Shown piece after piece: positions 10,708 through 18,869 of a DNA stretch of 64,000 bases. Origin of the DNA: an uncultured Porphyromonadaceae bacterium. Lineage in GTDB: Bacteria > Bacteroidota > Bacteroidia > Bacteroidales > Muribaculaceae. Below the pieces are notes generated by a model. That model ran no database searches, had not been told where the DNA came from, and worked only from the letters and a program-made list of their open reading frames with translations. A program made the translations under genes and the position numbers. The first letter of the stretch is position 1; the number at the start of each line of letters is the position of its first letter. Location: positions 1 to 64,000 of the forward strand of contig URMS01000012.1 of NCBI GenBank assembly GCA_900548975.1. Direction: 5' to 3'.

Positions 10708-11628
10708 ATGGACAGTAAGCCGATTCTCGTTGTTGTCACCGGCCCTACGGCGTCGGGCAAGACCGAATTGGCTATACGCCTCGCCGAACATTATCATACC
10801 GAAATAATATCGGCCGATTCGCGGCAGATATTCCGGGACCTCCCCATAGGCACGGCCGCGCCCACTCAGCAGGAGCGCAGCCGTGCTTTTCATCATCTCG
10901 TGGGCACCCACGCGCTCGACGCCTACTACAGCGCCTCGCAGTTCGAGACGGACGCTCTTGCCATTCTGCCATCGATATGGGCCAAAAGCCCGGTGGCAGT
11001 GGTATGCGGAGGCTCCATGATGTATATCGACGCCCTATGCCGGGGCCTCGACAACATGCCCACTGTCAGCGACAGCACCAGGGCTTATGTGCTGTCGATG
11101 CTCGAAGCTCACGGCCTCGACGGAGTGTTGGCGCAGCTGAAAATCCTCGATCCTGATTACTGGGAAGAGGTCGACCGCAATAACACACGCCGTGTGGTGC
11201 ACGCCGTCGAAATAAGTCTCGAAGCCGGAGTGCCCTACTCATCACTCCGGACAGGACGCCACGCCGACCGACCTTTCCGCACCATAAAATTCGCCATCGA
11301 GCGCAGCCGCGACGAGCTCTTCGGCCGCATCAACGCCCGCGTCGGCCGCATGATAGCCGACGGCCTAGAGCAGGAAGCCCGCAGGGCATTTGCCCGGGGA
11401 CATTTCAACTCGCTCAACACGGTAGGATACAAGGAAATGGCCGCTTACTTCGACGGAACAATGGACTTCGACACCGCTGTAGCACGCATAGCCAAGAACA
11501 CACGCGTCTATGCTAAAAAACAGCTCACATGGATGAACCGCGATCCCGAAATAATACGTCTCGCCCCCGACGAAGCCCTCGCCGCATCGATAGCGGCCAT
11601 CGACTCACTCCTAATATGTAATTTGTAA
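10708..11628 (+). CDS. miaA: tRNA dimethylallyltransferase
   Basis: A 306-residue enzyme that transfers a dimethylallyl group to adenosine 37 of tRNAs reading codons that start with U. The P-loop is GPTASGKTEL at about residues 12-21, followed by the DSRQIFRDLPIGTA substrate motif and GGSMMYIDALCRGL. The ATG at 10708 starts one base after the pepT stop; an in-frame TTG at 10684 inside pepT is less likely. The last four residues, ICNL, and the TAA stop are encoded by a 7-bp tandem repeat, so the C-terminus has been shaped by that repeat. Probably co-transcribed with pepT and nadC. Confidence 0.95.
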   Translation: MDSKPILVVVTGPTASGKTELAIRLAEHYHTEIISADSRQIFRDLPIGTAAPTQQERSRAFHHLVGTHALDAYYSASQFETDALAILPSIWAKSPVAVVCGGSMMYIDALCRGLDNMPTVSDSTRAYVLSMLEAHGLDGVLAQLKILDPDYWEEVDRNNTRRVVHAVEISLEAGVPYSSLRTGRHADRPFRTIKFAIERSRDELFGRINARVGRMIADGLEQEARRAFARGHFNSLNTVGYKEMAAYFDGTMDFDTAVARIAKNTRVYAKKQLTWMNRDPEIIRLAPDEALAASIAAIDSLLICNL

Positions 11629-11644
11629 CTCGTAACTTGTAATT
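11617..11644. repeat. Four tandem 7-bp repeats over the miaA stop codon
   Basis: The heptamers TGTAATT, TGTAACT, CGTAACT and TGTAATT run head to tail from 11617 to 11644. The miaA stop codon (11626-11628) lies inside the second unit, and nadC starts 12 bases after the array. Confidence 0.8.
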
Positions 11645-11655
11645 ACCAACTCTCA

Positions 11656-12510
11656 ATGGATACAAGAGAAAAACTCATCGACCAACTCATCGATCTGTCG
11701 TTTGCCGAAGACATCGGCGACGGCGACCACACCACACTCAGCACCATCGGCCCCGACGCCATGGGCCGCCAGCATCTGCTTGTGAAAGAAGAAGGCATTC
11801 TCGCAGGTGTGGATATAGCGCGCAAAGTATTCGAAAAATTCGATCCGTCGCTCAAAATGACCGTCTTCATCGAAGACGGCGCTCACGTCAAGCCGGGCGA
11901 CATAGCCTTCGTGGTCGAAGGCCCCGTACGCTCGCTGCTCCAGACCGAACGCCTCATGCTCAACATTATGCAGCGCATGAGCGGCATAGCCACCGTCACC
12001 GCCAAATATCAGGAAAAGCTTGCCGGACTCGACTGCAAGGTGCTCGACACCCGCAAGACCACTCCCGGCATGCGTATCCTCGAAAAAGACGCCGTGAAGA
12101 TCGGCGGCGGCCACAACCACCGCATCGGTCTGTTCGACATGATTCTTATCAAGGACAACCACGTGGACTTCGCAGGCGGCATCACAGCTGCCGTGACCAA
12201 AGCCAAGGAATACTGCCGCGAAAAAGGCAAGGACCTGAAAATAGAAGTCGAGGTGCGCAACACCGACGAAATCAAGGAAGCCCTTGCCATGGGCATCGAC
12301 CGCATTATGCTCGATAACTTCACCCCCGAGCGCACTGCCGAGGCCGTGAAACTCATCCGTGCCACAGCGCCCGGAGTCGAAATCGAGTCCAGCGGCGGCA
12401 TAACCCTCGATACCCTCCGCAGCTACGGCGAAGCCGGTGTCGACTTTATATCTGTGGGAGCTCTCACCCACTCTGTCAAAGGCCTCGACCTCAGCTTCAA
12501 AGCCTGCTGA
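11656..12510 (+). CDS. nadC: Nicotinate-nucleotide pyrophosphorylase (quinolinate phosphoribosyltransferase)
   Basis: A 284-residue enzyme of de novo NAD synthesis that converts quinolinate and PRPP to nicotinate mononucleotide with loss of CO2. The signature DTRKTTPGMR, KIGGGHNHRIGLFDMILIKD and the C-terminal ESSGGI phosphate-binding strand are all present. Length is typical. It follows miaA by 27 bases and ends at a strong bidirectional hairpin. No other nad gene lies in the window. Confidence 0.96.
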   Translation: MDTREKLIDQLIDLSFAEDIGDGDHTTLSTIGPDAMGRQHLLVKEEGILAGVDIARKVFEKFDPSLKMTVFIEDGAHVKPGDIAFVVEGPVRSLLQTERLMLNIMQRMSGIATVTAKYQEKLAGLDCKVLDTRKTTPGMRILEKDAVKIGGGHNHRIGLFDMILIKDNHVDFAGGITAAVTKAKEYCREKGKDLKIEVEVRNTDEIKEALAMGIDRIMLDNFTPERTAEAVKLIRATAPGVEIESSGGITLDTLRSYGEAGVDFISVGALTHSVKGLDLSFKAC

Positions 12511-12528
12511 CAACACACATACTCAACA

Positions 12529-12566
12529 AAAACCGCGCGGCAGCCACATGGCCTCCGCGCGGTTTT
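12529..12566. terminator. Bidirectional terminator between nadC and purF
   Basis: AAAACCGCGCGG at 12529-12540 pairs perfectly with CCGCGCGGTTTT at 12555-12566, giving a 12-bp stem and 14-base loop with a T-rich tail on the plus strand and A-run on the other side. It separates two convergent genes and should serve both. Confidence 0.88.
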
Positions 12567-12596
12567 ATTTGCATAAATACCAAATTAAGTACCGGA

Positions 12597-14474
12597 TTAA
12601 ATACCGGATCGGTCGCAGTAGTCGAGGAACGCACGGTTGACCATCTTGACACCGCCCGGTGTCGGATAGTCACCCGAGAAATACCAGTCACCGGGGCAGC
12701 CCGGCACAGCCTCGTGCAGCCCTTCGATACTCTGGAAAAGGAGGTCGACACGGGCTTGGATTTCGGGAGGTGTGAGCATTTCGGCCATTCTGGCGGCGAT
12801 TTTCTCGTCGGAAAACGGCGCATAGAGCTTCTTGACAACATTGTACTGCCTCACGGCCGGCAGGGCGAGATTGCGCTCGGCCTCGGCGCGGGCTTCGGCG
12901 AGCATGCCGGCGCGGCCGGTGCTGTGCAAGAGCGATATCATAGCCCGGAAAGCGGCGAGCTCTTCCAGACGCGGCATGTCGATACCGTAGTAATCGGGAT
13001 AGCGCACCTGGGGCGACGACGACACCACGATGATGCGACGCGGCATCAGACGGTCGAGGATGCGGAGTATCGACTGGCGCAGCGTGGTGCCGCGCACTAT
13101 GCTGTCGTCGATAATCACCAGTGTGTCCTTGCCGGTGCGTATGCAGCCGTAGGTCACGTCGTAGACATGTGTGGCGAGGTCGTTTCGCGAGCTGCCTTCG
13201 GCAATGAAAGTGCGCAGTTTAATATCCTTGATAGCTATTTTCTCTACCCTCACCTTCCGCTCGAGAATTTCGTCGAGAACCATATCGGAAACCGTCCCGT
13301 CGGCGACCAGACGCGCTATCTCGGCGCGGCGTCCGCGGTCGAGATGTCGGTTGAGTTCCTCTACCATGCCCAGGAAAGCCACTTCGGCGGTATTGGGGAT
13401 GAAAGAGAACACAGTCGAGTCGAAACGGCCGTCGACCATGCGCAGCAGCGGCTCCACTATATTGGCGCCCAAAGCCTTGCGCTCGCGGTAGATATCGGCG
13501 TCGCTGCCGCGCGAGAAATAGATGCGCTCGAACGAACAGCGCGCGTTGGCAAGAGGCTCGAGAATCTGACGTATCTCCAGTGCGCCGTCGGGAGCCATAA
13601 GCATGGCGCTGCCGGGGGCAAGCTCATGTACATCCTCGCGAAGGACGTTGAAAACGGTCTGTATCACCGGCCGCTCCGACGCCACGACTATGACCTCGTC
13701 GTCGGCGTAGTAGAACGCCGGCCGTATGCCGTGCGGATCTCTCAGCACAAACGACGAGCCCGATCCCGTGGTACCGCAGATAGTGTAGCCGCCGTCCCAC
13801 AGAGGCGATGCGGCCTTGAGCACGTGCCCCATGTCGAGACCCTGCTCTATCCGCGATGCCAGTTCAGGATCGCGGTAGCTGTCGCGGTAAAGACGGTAAA
13901 GCCGATGGTTTTCCTTATCGAGGGCGTGGCCTATCTGCTCGAGCAGCAGCACGGTATCGCTGTAGATGCGCGGATGCTGCCCGGTGGCGACTATGTCGTT
14001 GAAAATCTCGTCGACATTGGTCATATTGAAATTGCCGCACAGCATCAGCGCCCGCGAGCGCCAGTTGTTGCGGCGCAGGAACGGATGCGTGTACTGAAGA
14101 CCGCTGCGGCCGGTGGTGCTGTAGCGCAGATGGCCCATGTATATATCGCCTACGAAAGGCTCGAAAGCGGCTACTTCGTCGGCATCCTTGTCGTTGAGGT
14201 GCGGATCAACAGCGCGGCCTACCGTAGCGAAAATCTCGTCGATGGCGCCGGTGCCGAGAGCGCGCTCACGGTACACATAGTCATGGCCGGGAGGCGTCGA
14301 CAGCTTCACCACCCCTATTCCCGCGGCCTCCTGACCGCGGTTGTGCTGCTTTTCCATAAGCAGGTACAGGCGGTCGAGGCCGTAGGTATAGGAACCGTAC
14401 TTTTCCCTGTAGTACGACAGCGGTTTGCGGAGGCGTATCATCGCCACACCGCATTCATGCTTGAGTGCTTCCAT
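12597..14474 (-). CDS. purF: Amidophosphoribosyltransferase (long PurF type)
   Basis: A 625-residue enzyme for the first step of purine synthesis, making phosphoribosylamine from PRPP and glutamine. The N-terminal Ntn-type glutaminase domain has its nucleophile at Cys8 in MEALKHECGVAM, implying a seven-residue propeptide must be removed. The PRPP-binding motif IIDDSIVRGTT, with Asp456 and Asp457, marks the C-terminal transferase domain. At 625 residues it is longer than the roughly 470-500 of the common enzyme; a long form is typical of Bacteroidales. The ATG directly follows the stop of the glutamine synthetase gene with no base between, so translation is probably coupled. A shared terminator lies downstream. 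Confidence 0.9.
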   Translation of the reverse strand: MEALKHECGVAMIRLRKPLSYYREKYGSYTYGLDRLYLLMEKQHNRGQEAAGIGVVKLSTPPGHDYVYRERALGTGAIDEIFATVGRAVDPHLNDKDADEVAAFEPFVGDIYMGHLRYSTTGRSGLQYTHPFLRRNNWRSRALMLCGNFNMTNVDEIFNDIVATGQHPRIYSDTVLLLEQIGHALDKENHRLYRLYRDSYRDPELASRIEQGLDMGHVLKAASPLWDGGYTICGTTGSGSSFVLRDPHGIRPAFYYADDEVIVVASERPVIQTVFNVLREDVHELAPGSAMLMAPDGALEIRQILEPLANARCSFERIYFSRGSDADIYRERKALGANIVEPLLRMVDGRFDSTVFSFIPNTAEVAFLGMVEELNRHLDRGRRAEIARLVADGTVSDMVLDEILERKVRVEKIAIKDIKLRTFIAEGSSRNDLATHVYDVTYGCIRTGKDTLVIIDDSIVRGTTLRQSILRILDRLMPRRIIVVSSSPQVRYPDYYGIDMPRLEELAAFRAMISLLHSTGRAGMLAEARAEAERNLALPAVRQYNVVKKLYAPFSDEKIAARMAEMLTPPEIQARVDLLFQSIEGLHEAVPGCPGDWYFSGDYPTPGGVKMVNRAFLDYCDRSGI

Positions 14475-16664
14475 TTACCGGATAAAGAGAAGCTCGCGGT
14501 ATTTGGGCAGAGGCCACATTTCGTTATCGACGAGCAACTCGAGTTTATCTATGCTGTAGCGTATTTTTTCCATCTGAGGCTGCACGTTATCGTGGTATGC
14601 GATAGCTTTGTGGCGCTCGTCGGTTATGGTATTGGCCTTCTTGCGGGCGTCTACCATGGCATGCACGGCCGTGCGGATAGTTGCCACGTGGCGGGCTATC
14701 TTCTCTATCACCTCGAGATTACCCTGGCTCATGGAGCCGGCATCGGCGCCGAAGAGCTCCTTGAGCTTGCAGGCGTTGTCGATGAGCATGCTCTGGTAAC
14801 GGGTAGCCACAGGTATGATGTGGTTGAGGGCAAGGTCGCCGAGAACGCGGGCCTCGATCTGTATTTTCTTGGTGTACATCTCCCACTTCACTTCGTTGCG
14901 GGCCTCGAGTTCCACGGGCGAGAATACGCCCGTGCGGCCGAACATTGCCACGGATTCGGGCGCGAGATATGCGTCGAAGATCCTCGGTGCCGATGTCTCG
15001 CAGTCGAGACCGCGGCGGGCGGCTTCCTCTTTCCATTCGTCGCTGTAGCCGTTGCCGTCGAAGTGTATGGCCTTCGACTGCTCGATGAGCACCTTGATTT
15101 CGGCAAGAAGAGCGTCGTCGAGTCCGGCTCCGGCGGCACGGCGCTTCTCTACCTTGGCGTAGAAATCGGCGAGCTGGTCGGCGACGGCGGCATTGAGCGC
15201 TATCATGGCCGAGGCGCAGTTGGCCGACGAACCCACGGCGCGGAACTCGAAGCGGTTGCCGGTAAAGGCGAAGGGCGAGGTGCGGTTGCGGTCGGTATTG
15301 TCGATAAGTATCTCGGGAATCTGAGCCAGACCGGTCGAATAACCTTCCTTACCCTTGAGAACCGAGAAATCGGCACTGTCGCTGGCCAGAATGGCCTCGA
15401 GAGCCTGCGACAGCTGGCTACCGGTGAAGATCGATATGATGGCTGGAGGAGCTTCGTTAGCGCCAAGACGATGTGCGTTGGTAGCCGACATTATCGATGC
15501 CTTGAGCAGAGCGTTGTGCTTGTGCACGGCCGCCATTACATTGACTACGAAAGTTATAAACTGGAAGTTGTCGCGCGGAGTCTTGCCCGGAGCGAAGAGC
15601 TGTGCGCCGCGGTCGGTGCCGAGGCTCCAGTTGTTGTGCTTGCCCGAGCCGTTGACACCGGCAAAGGGCTTCTCGTGAAGCAGAACGCGGAAATTATGCT
15701 TGCGGGCCACCTCCGACATCACCGACATCAGCAGCAGGTTGTGGTCGTTGGCAAGATTGGTCTCCTCGTAGATAGGAGCGCATTCGAACTGATTGGGAGC
15801 CACCTCATTGTGGCGCGTCTTCAGAGGAATGCCCAGCCGGTGGCAGCGAAGCTCCAGATCGAGCATGAATGCCTCCACACGCGATGGAATTGCGCCGAAA
15901 TAGTGGTCCTCGAGCTGCTGGTTCTTGGCACTTTCATGACCCATGAGGGTGCGGCCGGTGAGCATCAGGTCGGGGCGTGCGCTGTAGAGGCTCTCGTCGA
16001 CAAGAAAGTACTCCTGCTCCCAGCCAAGATAGGAAACCACGTGCTTCACTTCGGGGTCGAAGTAGCGTGCCACGGCAGTGGCGGCCTTGTCGACACTGTT
16101 GAGGGCGCGCAGCAGCGGAGTCTTGTAGTCGAGGCTTTCGCCGGTATAGGATATGAAGATAGTCGGTATACACAGTGTTTCGTCGAGGATGAAGGCAGGC
16201 GACGATATGTCCCAGGCTGAATATCCGCGGGCCTCGAAGGTGTTGCGGATGCCTCCGTTGGGGAAACTCGAGGCGTCGGGTTCCTGCTGCACCAGGAGTT
16301 TGCCGGAAAATTCCTCGACAACTCCGCCTTTACCGTTGTGTTCGATAAAGGAATCGTGCTTCTCGGCAGTGCCGTCGGTCAGCGGATGGAACCAGTGGGT
16401 GTAGTGGCGGGCACCGTTGTCGATAGCCCAGCGGCGCATACCGTCGGCAATGCTGTCGGCGAGCTCGCGGCCAAGCGGCTTCTTGTTTTCAATAGCGTCG
16501 ATGAGCGCATTGTACACATCCAGAGGCAGGTATTCGAACATTTTCTTGCGGTTGAACACCAGCTCTCCATAGTACGCCTCGGGGCGCGAATCGGGGATGT
16601 CGACAGCCACGGCCTTGCGGTCGAAAGCCTCTTCCACCATTTTGAAACGAAGTGAGGTAGACAT
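14475..16664 (-). CDS. glnN: Glutamine synthetase type III
   Basis: A 729-residue GSIII enzyme that makes glutamine from glutamate, ammonia and ATP; GSIII proteins assemble as dodecamers. Family-specific blocks are visible: GGIRNTFEARGYSAWD, GWEQEYFLVD, KTRHNEVAPNQFECAP and GVNGSGKHNNWSLGTD. The length, about 60% above type I, is normal for GSIII. The ATG at 16664 is preceded by a 230-base leader and a consensus promoter. The stop codon touches the purF start, coupling glutamine production to a major glutamine user. No adenylylation-type regulation is expected for GSIII; control is more likely at the leader. Confidence 0.96.
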   Translation of the reverse strand: MSTSLRFKMVEEAFDRKAVAVDIPDSRPEAYYGELVFNRKKMFEYLPLDVYNALIDAIENKKPLGRELADSIADGMRRWAIDNGARHYTHWFHPLTDGTAEKHDSFIEHNGKGGVVEEFSGKLLVQQEPDASSFPNGGIRNTFEARGYSAWDISSPAFILDETLCIPTIFISYTGESLDYKTPLLRALNSVDKAATAVARYFDPEVKHVVSYLGWEQEYFLVDESLYSARPDLMLTGRTLMGHESAKNQQLEDHYFGAIPSRVEAFMLDLELRCHRLGIPLKTRHNEVAPNQFECAPIYEETNLANDHNLLLMSVMSEVARKHNFRVLLHEKPFAGVNGSGKHNNWSLGTDRGAQLFAPGKTPRDNFQFITFVVNVMAAVHKHNALLKASIMSATNAHRLGANEAPPAIISIFTGSQLSQALEAILASDSADFSVLKGKEGYSTGLAQIPEILIDNTDRNRTSPFAFTGNRFEFRAVGSSANCASAMIALNAAVADQLADFYAKVEKRRAAGAGLDDALLAEIKVLIEQSKAIHFDGNGYSDEWKEEAARRGLDCETSAPRIFDAYLAPESVAMFGRTGVFSPVELEARNEVKWEMYTKKIQIEARVLGDLALNHIIPVATRYQSMLIDNACKLKELFGADAGSMSQGNLEVIEKIARHVATIRTAVHAMVDARKKANTITDERHKAIAYHDNVQPQMEKIRYSIDKLELLVDNEMWPLPKYRELLFIR

Positions 16665-16894
16665 ATATCAGTTATTCAAAATAAGAGATGTTCACAAATA
16701 AAAAACCCGGTCGGGCGGCGGTGCTCAATCGGGTGGCGGTGGCAGGCAAGGCAGGCGGCAGTAGCGCGGAGGCGTTTAGATTCCGACTCGAAACCGTTCA
16801 TCTTGCGATGAGGTTCGGACGGTACGGAGGTGAAAATTTCAGACCTCACTGCTATTCTATGGTAGCCGTGTTCCATTGCCTTAGAAATACGGCG
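16665..16894 (-). promoter_or_regulatory. Long 5' leader of glnN with possible alternative pairings
   Basis: From the inferred start of transcription near 16888 to the ATG there are about 224 untranslated bases, unusually long for this window. Read on the minus strand, GTGAGGT (16843-16849) can pair with ACCTCAT (16808-16814) or, more shortly, with ACCTC (16827-16831), so two structures exclude each other. A terminator-like hairpin with a T-run follows at 16699-16734. A small frame with an internal ATG at 16876 spans the leader but has no recognisable product. The arrangement suggests transcription attenuation; the signal is unknown. Confidence 0.4.
16699..16734 (-). terminator. Terminator-like hairpin inside the glnN leader
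   Basis: On the minus strand ACCCG (16734-16730) can pair with CGGGT (16709-16705) across a 20-base loop, or a tight CCC/GGG hairpin can form within CCCGACCGGG; either is followed directly by six T. It sits 40 bases before the glnN ATG. The stem is weak, so this is a candidate only. Confidence 0.35.
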
Positions 16895-16926
16895 CAAAAT
16901 TACATCTTTTTCCATTTCCCGTCAAA
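16895..16926 (-). promoter_or_regulatory. Promoter of the glnN-purF operon
   Basis: Read on the minus strand, TTTG (16926-16923), a 20-base spacer and TAATTTTG (16902-16895) match the Bacteroidetes housekeeping promoter exactly. Confidence 0.75.
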
Positions 16927-17045
16927 AAATCGGCACTTTTTTTTCAAAAAAATTTTCGGCCACGTACACCCGGTCCTCCGGTCCTCTGCCATGTTAATTT
17001 TATATAAGTTCCGGACGGTTTTAGCGGCGTATGCGATTTTTTTAT

Positions 17046-17053
17046 TATCTTTA
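17046..17053 (+). promoter_or_regulatory. Possible promoter of the GH13 gene
   Basis: TATCTTTA at 17046-17053 differs from TAnnTTTG only in its last base, and lies 39 bases before the ATG. No consensus -33 box is at the right distance. The surrounding 16915-17090 is AT-rich and holds nothing else I can name. Confidence 0.4.
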
Positions 17054-17092
17054 CAATTCGAAACAAAACACTTACTTACTATATCACCAACC

Positions 17093-18520
17093 ATGACCAA
17101 ACTACCTGTTTTAGTTCTACTTGGTGCCGCGGCTATAGCCCCTGCGGCAGTCGGTGCCGCACGTCCGGCACATCCCAAAGGCGAGGTTATACTCCACGCA
17201 TGGAGCTGGAGTCTCGACACCATCGCCAACAACATGAAGAAGATAGCCGACGCCGGCTACGACTATGTGCAGACCTCGCCGGTACAGCGCTGCTTCGTCG
17301 GCGACAACGGCGGCATGGCCCTCTATTCTCAGCCCGGCGACAGCGTGATGGGCAAATGGTACTACTATTACCAGCCCACCGACTGGCAGATAGGCAACTA
17401 CATGCTCGGCGACCGCGACGACTTCAAGGCCATGTGCGACAGCGCTTATAAATACGGTGTGCGCGTGCTTGTCGACGTTCTGCCCAACCATACGGCCGTC
17501 GATCACACTGCCGTTCTCCCCTCGCTCGACGCTGCCGTCGGCGGTCACGAAAACCTCTTCCACGCCAACGGCTTCAAACCCATAACCCAGTGGAACGACC
17601 GCCTCGAGTGCACCACCGGCGAAATGGGCGGCCTCCCCGACGTGAATACCGAAAATCCCGATTTCCAGTACTACTATCTTCAGTACGTCAACGATCTCAT
17701 AAACCTCGGTGCCCGCGGCTTCCGCTACGACACCGCAAAGCACATCGGCCTGCCCTCCGATCCCACCGATCCCAAGGCCACACGCAATAATTTCTGGGAC
17801 ATCGCCACAGGCCGCGAAGGCGTCAAAGGCCTCTCGCTCCTCATGCCCGACAGCCTCTACATATACGGCGAAGTGCTTCAGGACAAGAACGTGAAGGAAG
17901 CCGAATATGCCGAATATGTCGACGTGACAGCCAGCAACTACGGCCACGCCCTGCGCGAAGCTCTCGAGAAAGGCCTCGGCAATGTCGAAGGCGGTCTTAT
18001 CGACTGGCGCAATCCCGCCGGTGCCGACAAGATTGTGACATGGGTCGAAAGCCACGACACCTACTGCAACCAGCATGAATCGGCCGGCCTTACCGACGAC
18101 CAGATACGCGCCGCATGGGTATTCCTCACCGCGCGCGAAGGCGGACGTCCTCTTTTCTTCAGCCGTCCCGAAGGCAGCACACGCGAGAACTACTGGGGTA
18201 CCAACCGCATCGGCAACAAGGGCAACGACGAGTTCTTCAGCCCCGAAGTTGTGGCCGTCAACAAGTTCCGCCATGCCATGGCTCCCTACGGCGAGACTGT
18301 AAGCATCGACGAAAAGGCCAACGTCGCCGAAATCGACCGCGACGGCAAAGGCATAGCACTCGTCAACTTCGGCGACAAGAAGGTGAAAATCAAAATGGCC
18401 ACCACTCTGCTCGACGGCGAATATACCGACGGCGTACACGGTGCCACCTTCAAAGTGAAGAAAGGTATTATAGAAGGCCAGGCCGCTCCGCTCGCTTCCT
18501 ATATCCTCTATGCCAATTAA
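17093..18520 (+). CDS. Secreted GH13 alpha-amylase family enzyme
   Basis: A 475-residue glycoside hydrolase acting on alpha-glucans such as starch or malto-oligosaccharides. Residues 1-22 form a signal peptide, so it is exported. The catalytic triad of family GH13 is complete: nucleophile Asp213 in GFRYDTAKH, acid/base Glu260 in YIYGEV, and Asp322 in VESHD. DVLPNHT is conserved region I. The C-terminal 75 residues form the usual beta domain. The frame is open back to 16688, but the signal peptide fixes the start at 17093. The TAA stop is the left copy of the target duplication of the element that follows, which separates this gene from the GH95 gene. No SusC/SusD genes are nearby. Confidence 0.9.
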   Translation: MTKLPVLVLLGAAAIAPAAVGAARPAHPKGEVILHAWSWSLDTIANNMKKIADAGYDYVQTSPVQRCFVGDNGGMALYSQPGDSVMGKWYYYYQPTDWQIGNYMLGDRDDFKAMCDSAYKYGVRVLVDVLPNHTAVDHTAVLPSLDAAVGGHENLFHANGFKPITQWNDRLECTTGEMGGLPDVNTENPDFQYYYLQYVNDLINLGARGFRYDTAKHIGLPSDPTDPKATRNNFWDIATGREGVKGLSLLMPDSLYIYGEVLQDKNVKEAEYAEYVDVTASNYGHALREALEKGLGNVEGGLIDWRNPAGADKIVTWVESHDTYCNQHESAGLTDDQIRAAWVFLTAREGGRPLFFSRPEGSTRENYWGTNRIGNKGNDEFFSPEVVAVNKFRHAMAPYGETVSIDEKANVAEIDRDGKGIALVNFGDKKVKIKMATTLLDGEYTDGVHGATFKVKKGIIEGQAAPLASYILYAN

Positions 18521-18855
18521 GAGGTTGCTTAATAACATATGTGAATCCACAGGTTGGTGTATTTTTGCTTAAATTGCACATTGTGAAGAGGGAGCATAGC
18601 GGTGGCTATGTGACCGATGAGCAATGGGCAAGTTAACAAAAAGACACCAATGCGGTACTAATGTTAAAAAACGGCCTCATTCACACAGTTCTAATAAACC
18701 CCATATTGTGAAAACAAAGGCTTCGCCTCCAAAAATTCAGAGCGTCTTTATGTCTTCGTTTCAGTCGCATAGCCACCGCTATGCTCCTTCAACTCAGATA
18801 TAAATCCATCTCTGACTTTTGGCCTGTGAATTCACATATGTTATTAAACAACCTC
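18521..18855. mobile_element. 335-bp MITE-like non-coding element with 33-bp inverted repeats
   Basis: Positions 18521-18553 and 18823-18855 are inverted repeats matching at 31 of 33 bases and beginning GAGGTTG. TAA flanks both ends (18518-18520 and 18856-18858), a likely 3-bp target duplication. A second, perfect 20-bp inverted pair lies inside, at 18591-18610 and 18768-18787. The interior is AT-rich and has no coding frame of note. This is the form of a miniature inverted-repeat element moved by a transposase elsewhere; TIR start and TAA duplication resemble IS5-superfamily groups, which is inference. It fills the whole gap between the GH13 stop and a point 12 bases before the GH95 start. 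Confidence 0.8.
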
Positions 18856-18869
18856 TAAGTAATCAATAT

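Noticed and set aside
12714..16220. An 1168-codon open frame on the plus strand
   Set aside because: It is antisense to purF and glnN, both clearly real, and its translation has no recognisable domain; codon bias of the real genes leaves the opposite strand free of stops.
16665..16894. A known glutamine or AdoMet riboswitch before glnN
   Set aside because: I cannot match the sequence to any known riboswitch core; only generic alternative pairings are visible.
16676..16915. A 79-residue gene upstream of glnN
   Set aside because: Its ATG lies upstream of the promoter's likely start site and the product has no family similarity; an internal ATG at 16876 could be a leader peptide but nothing supports it.
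18521..18855. A small transposase gene inside the inverted-repeat element
   Set aside because: At 335 bp the element is too short, and no frame in it resembles a transposase.
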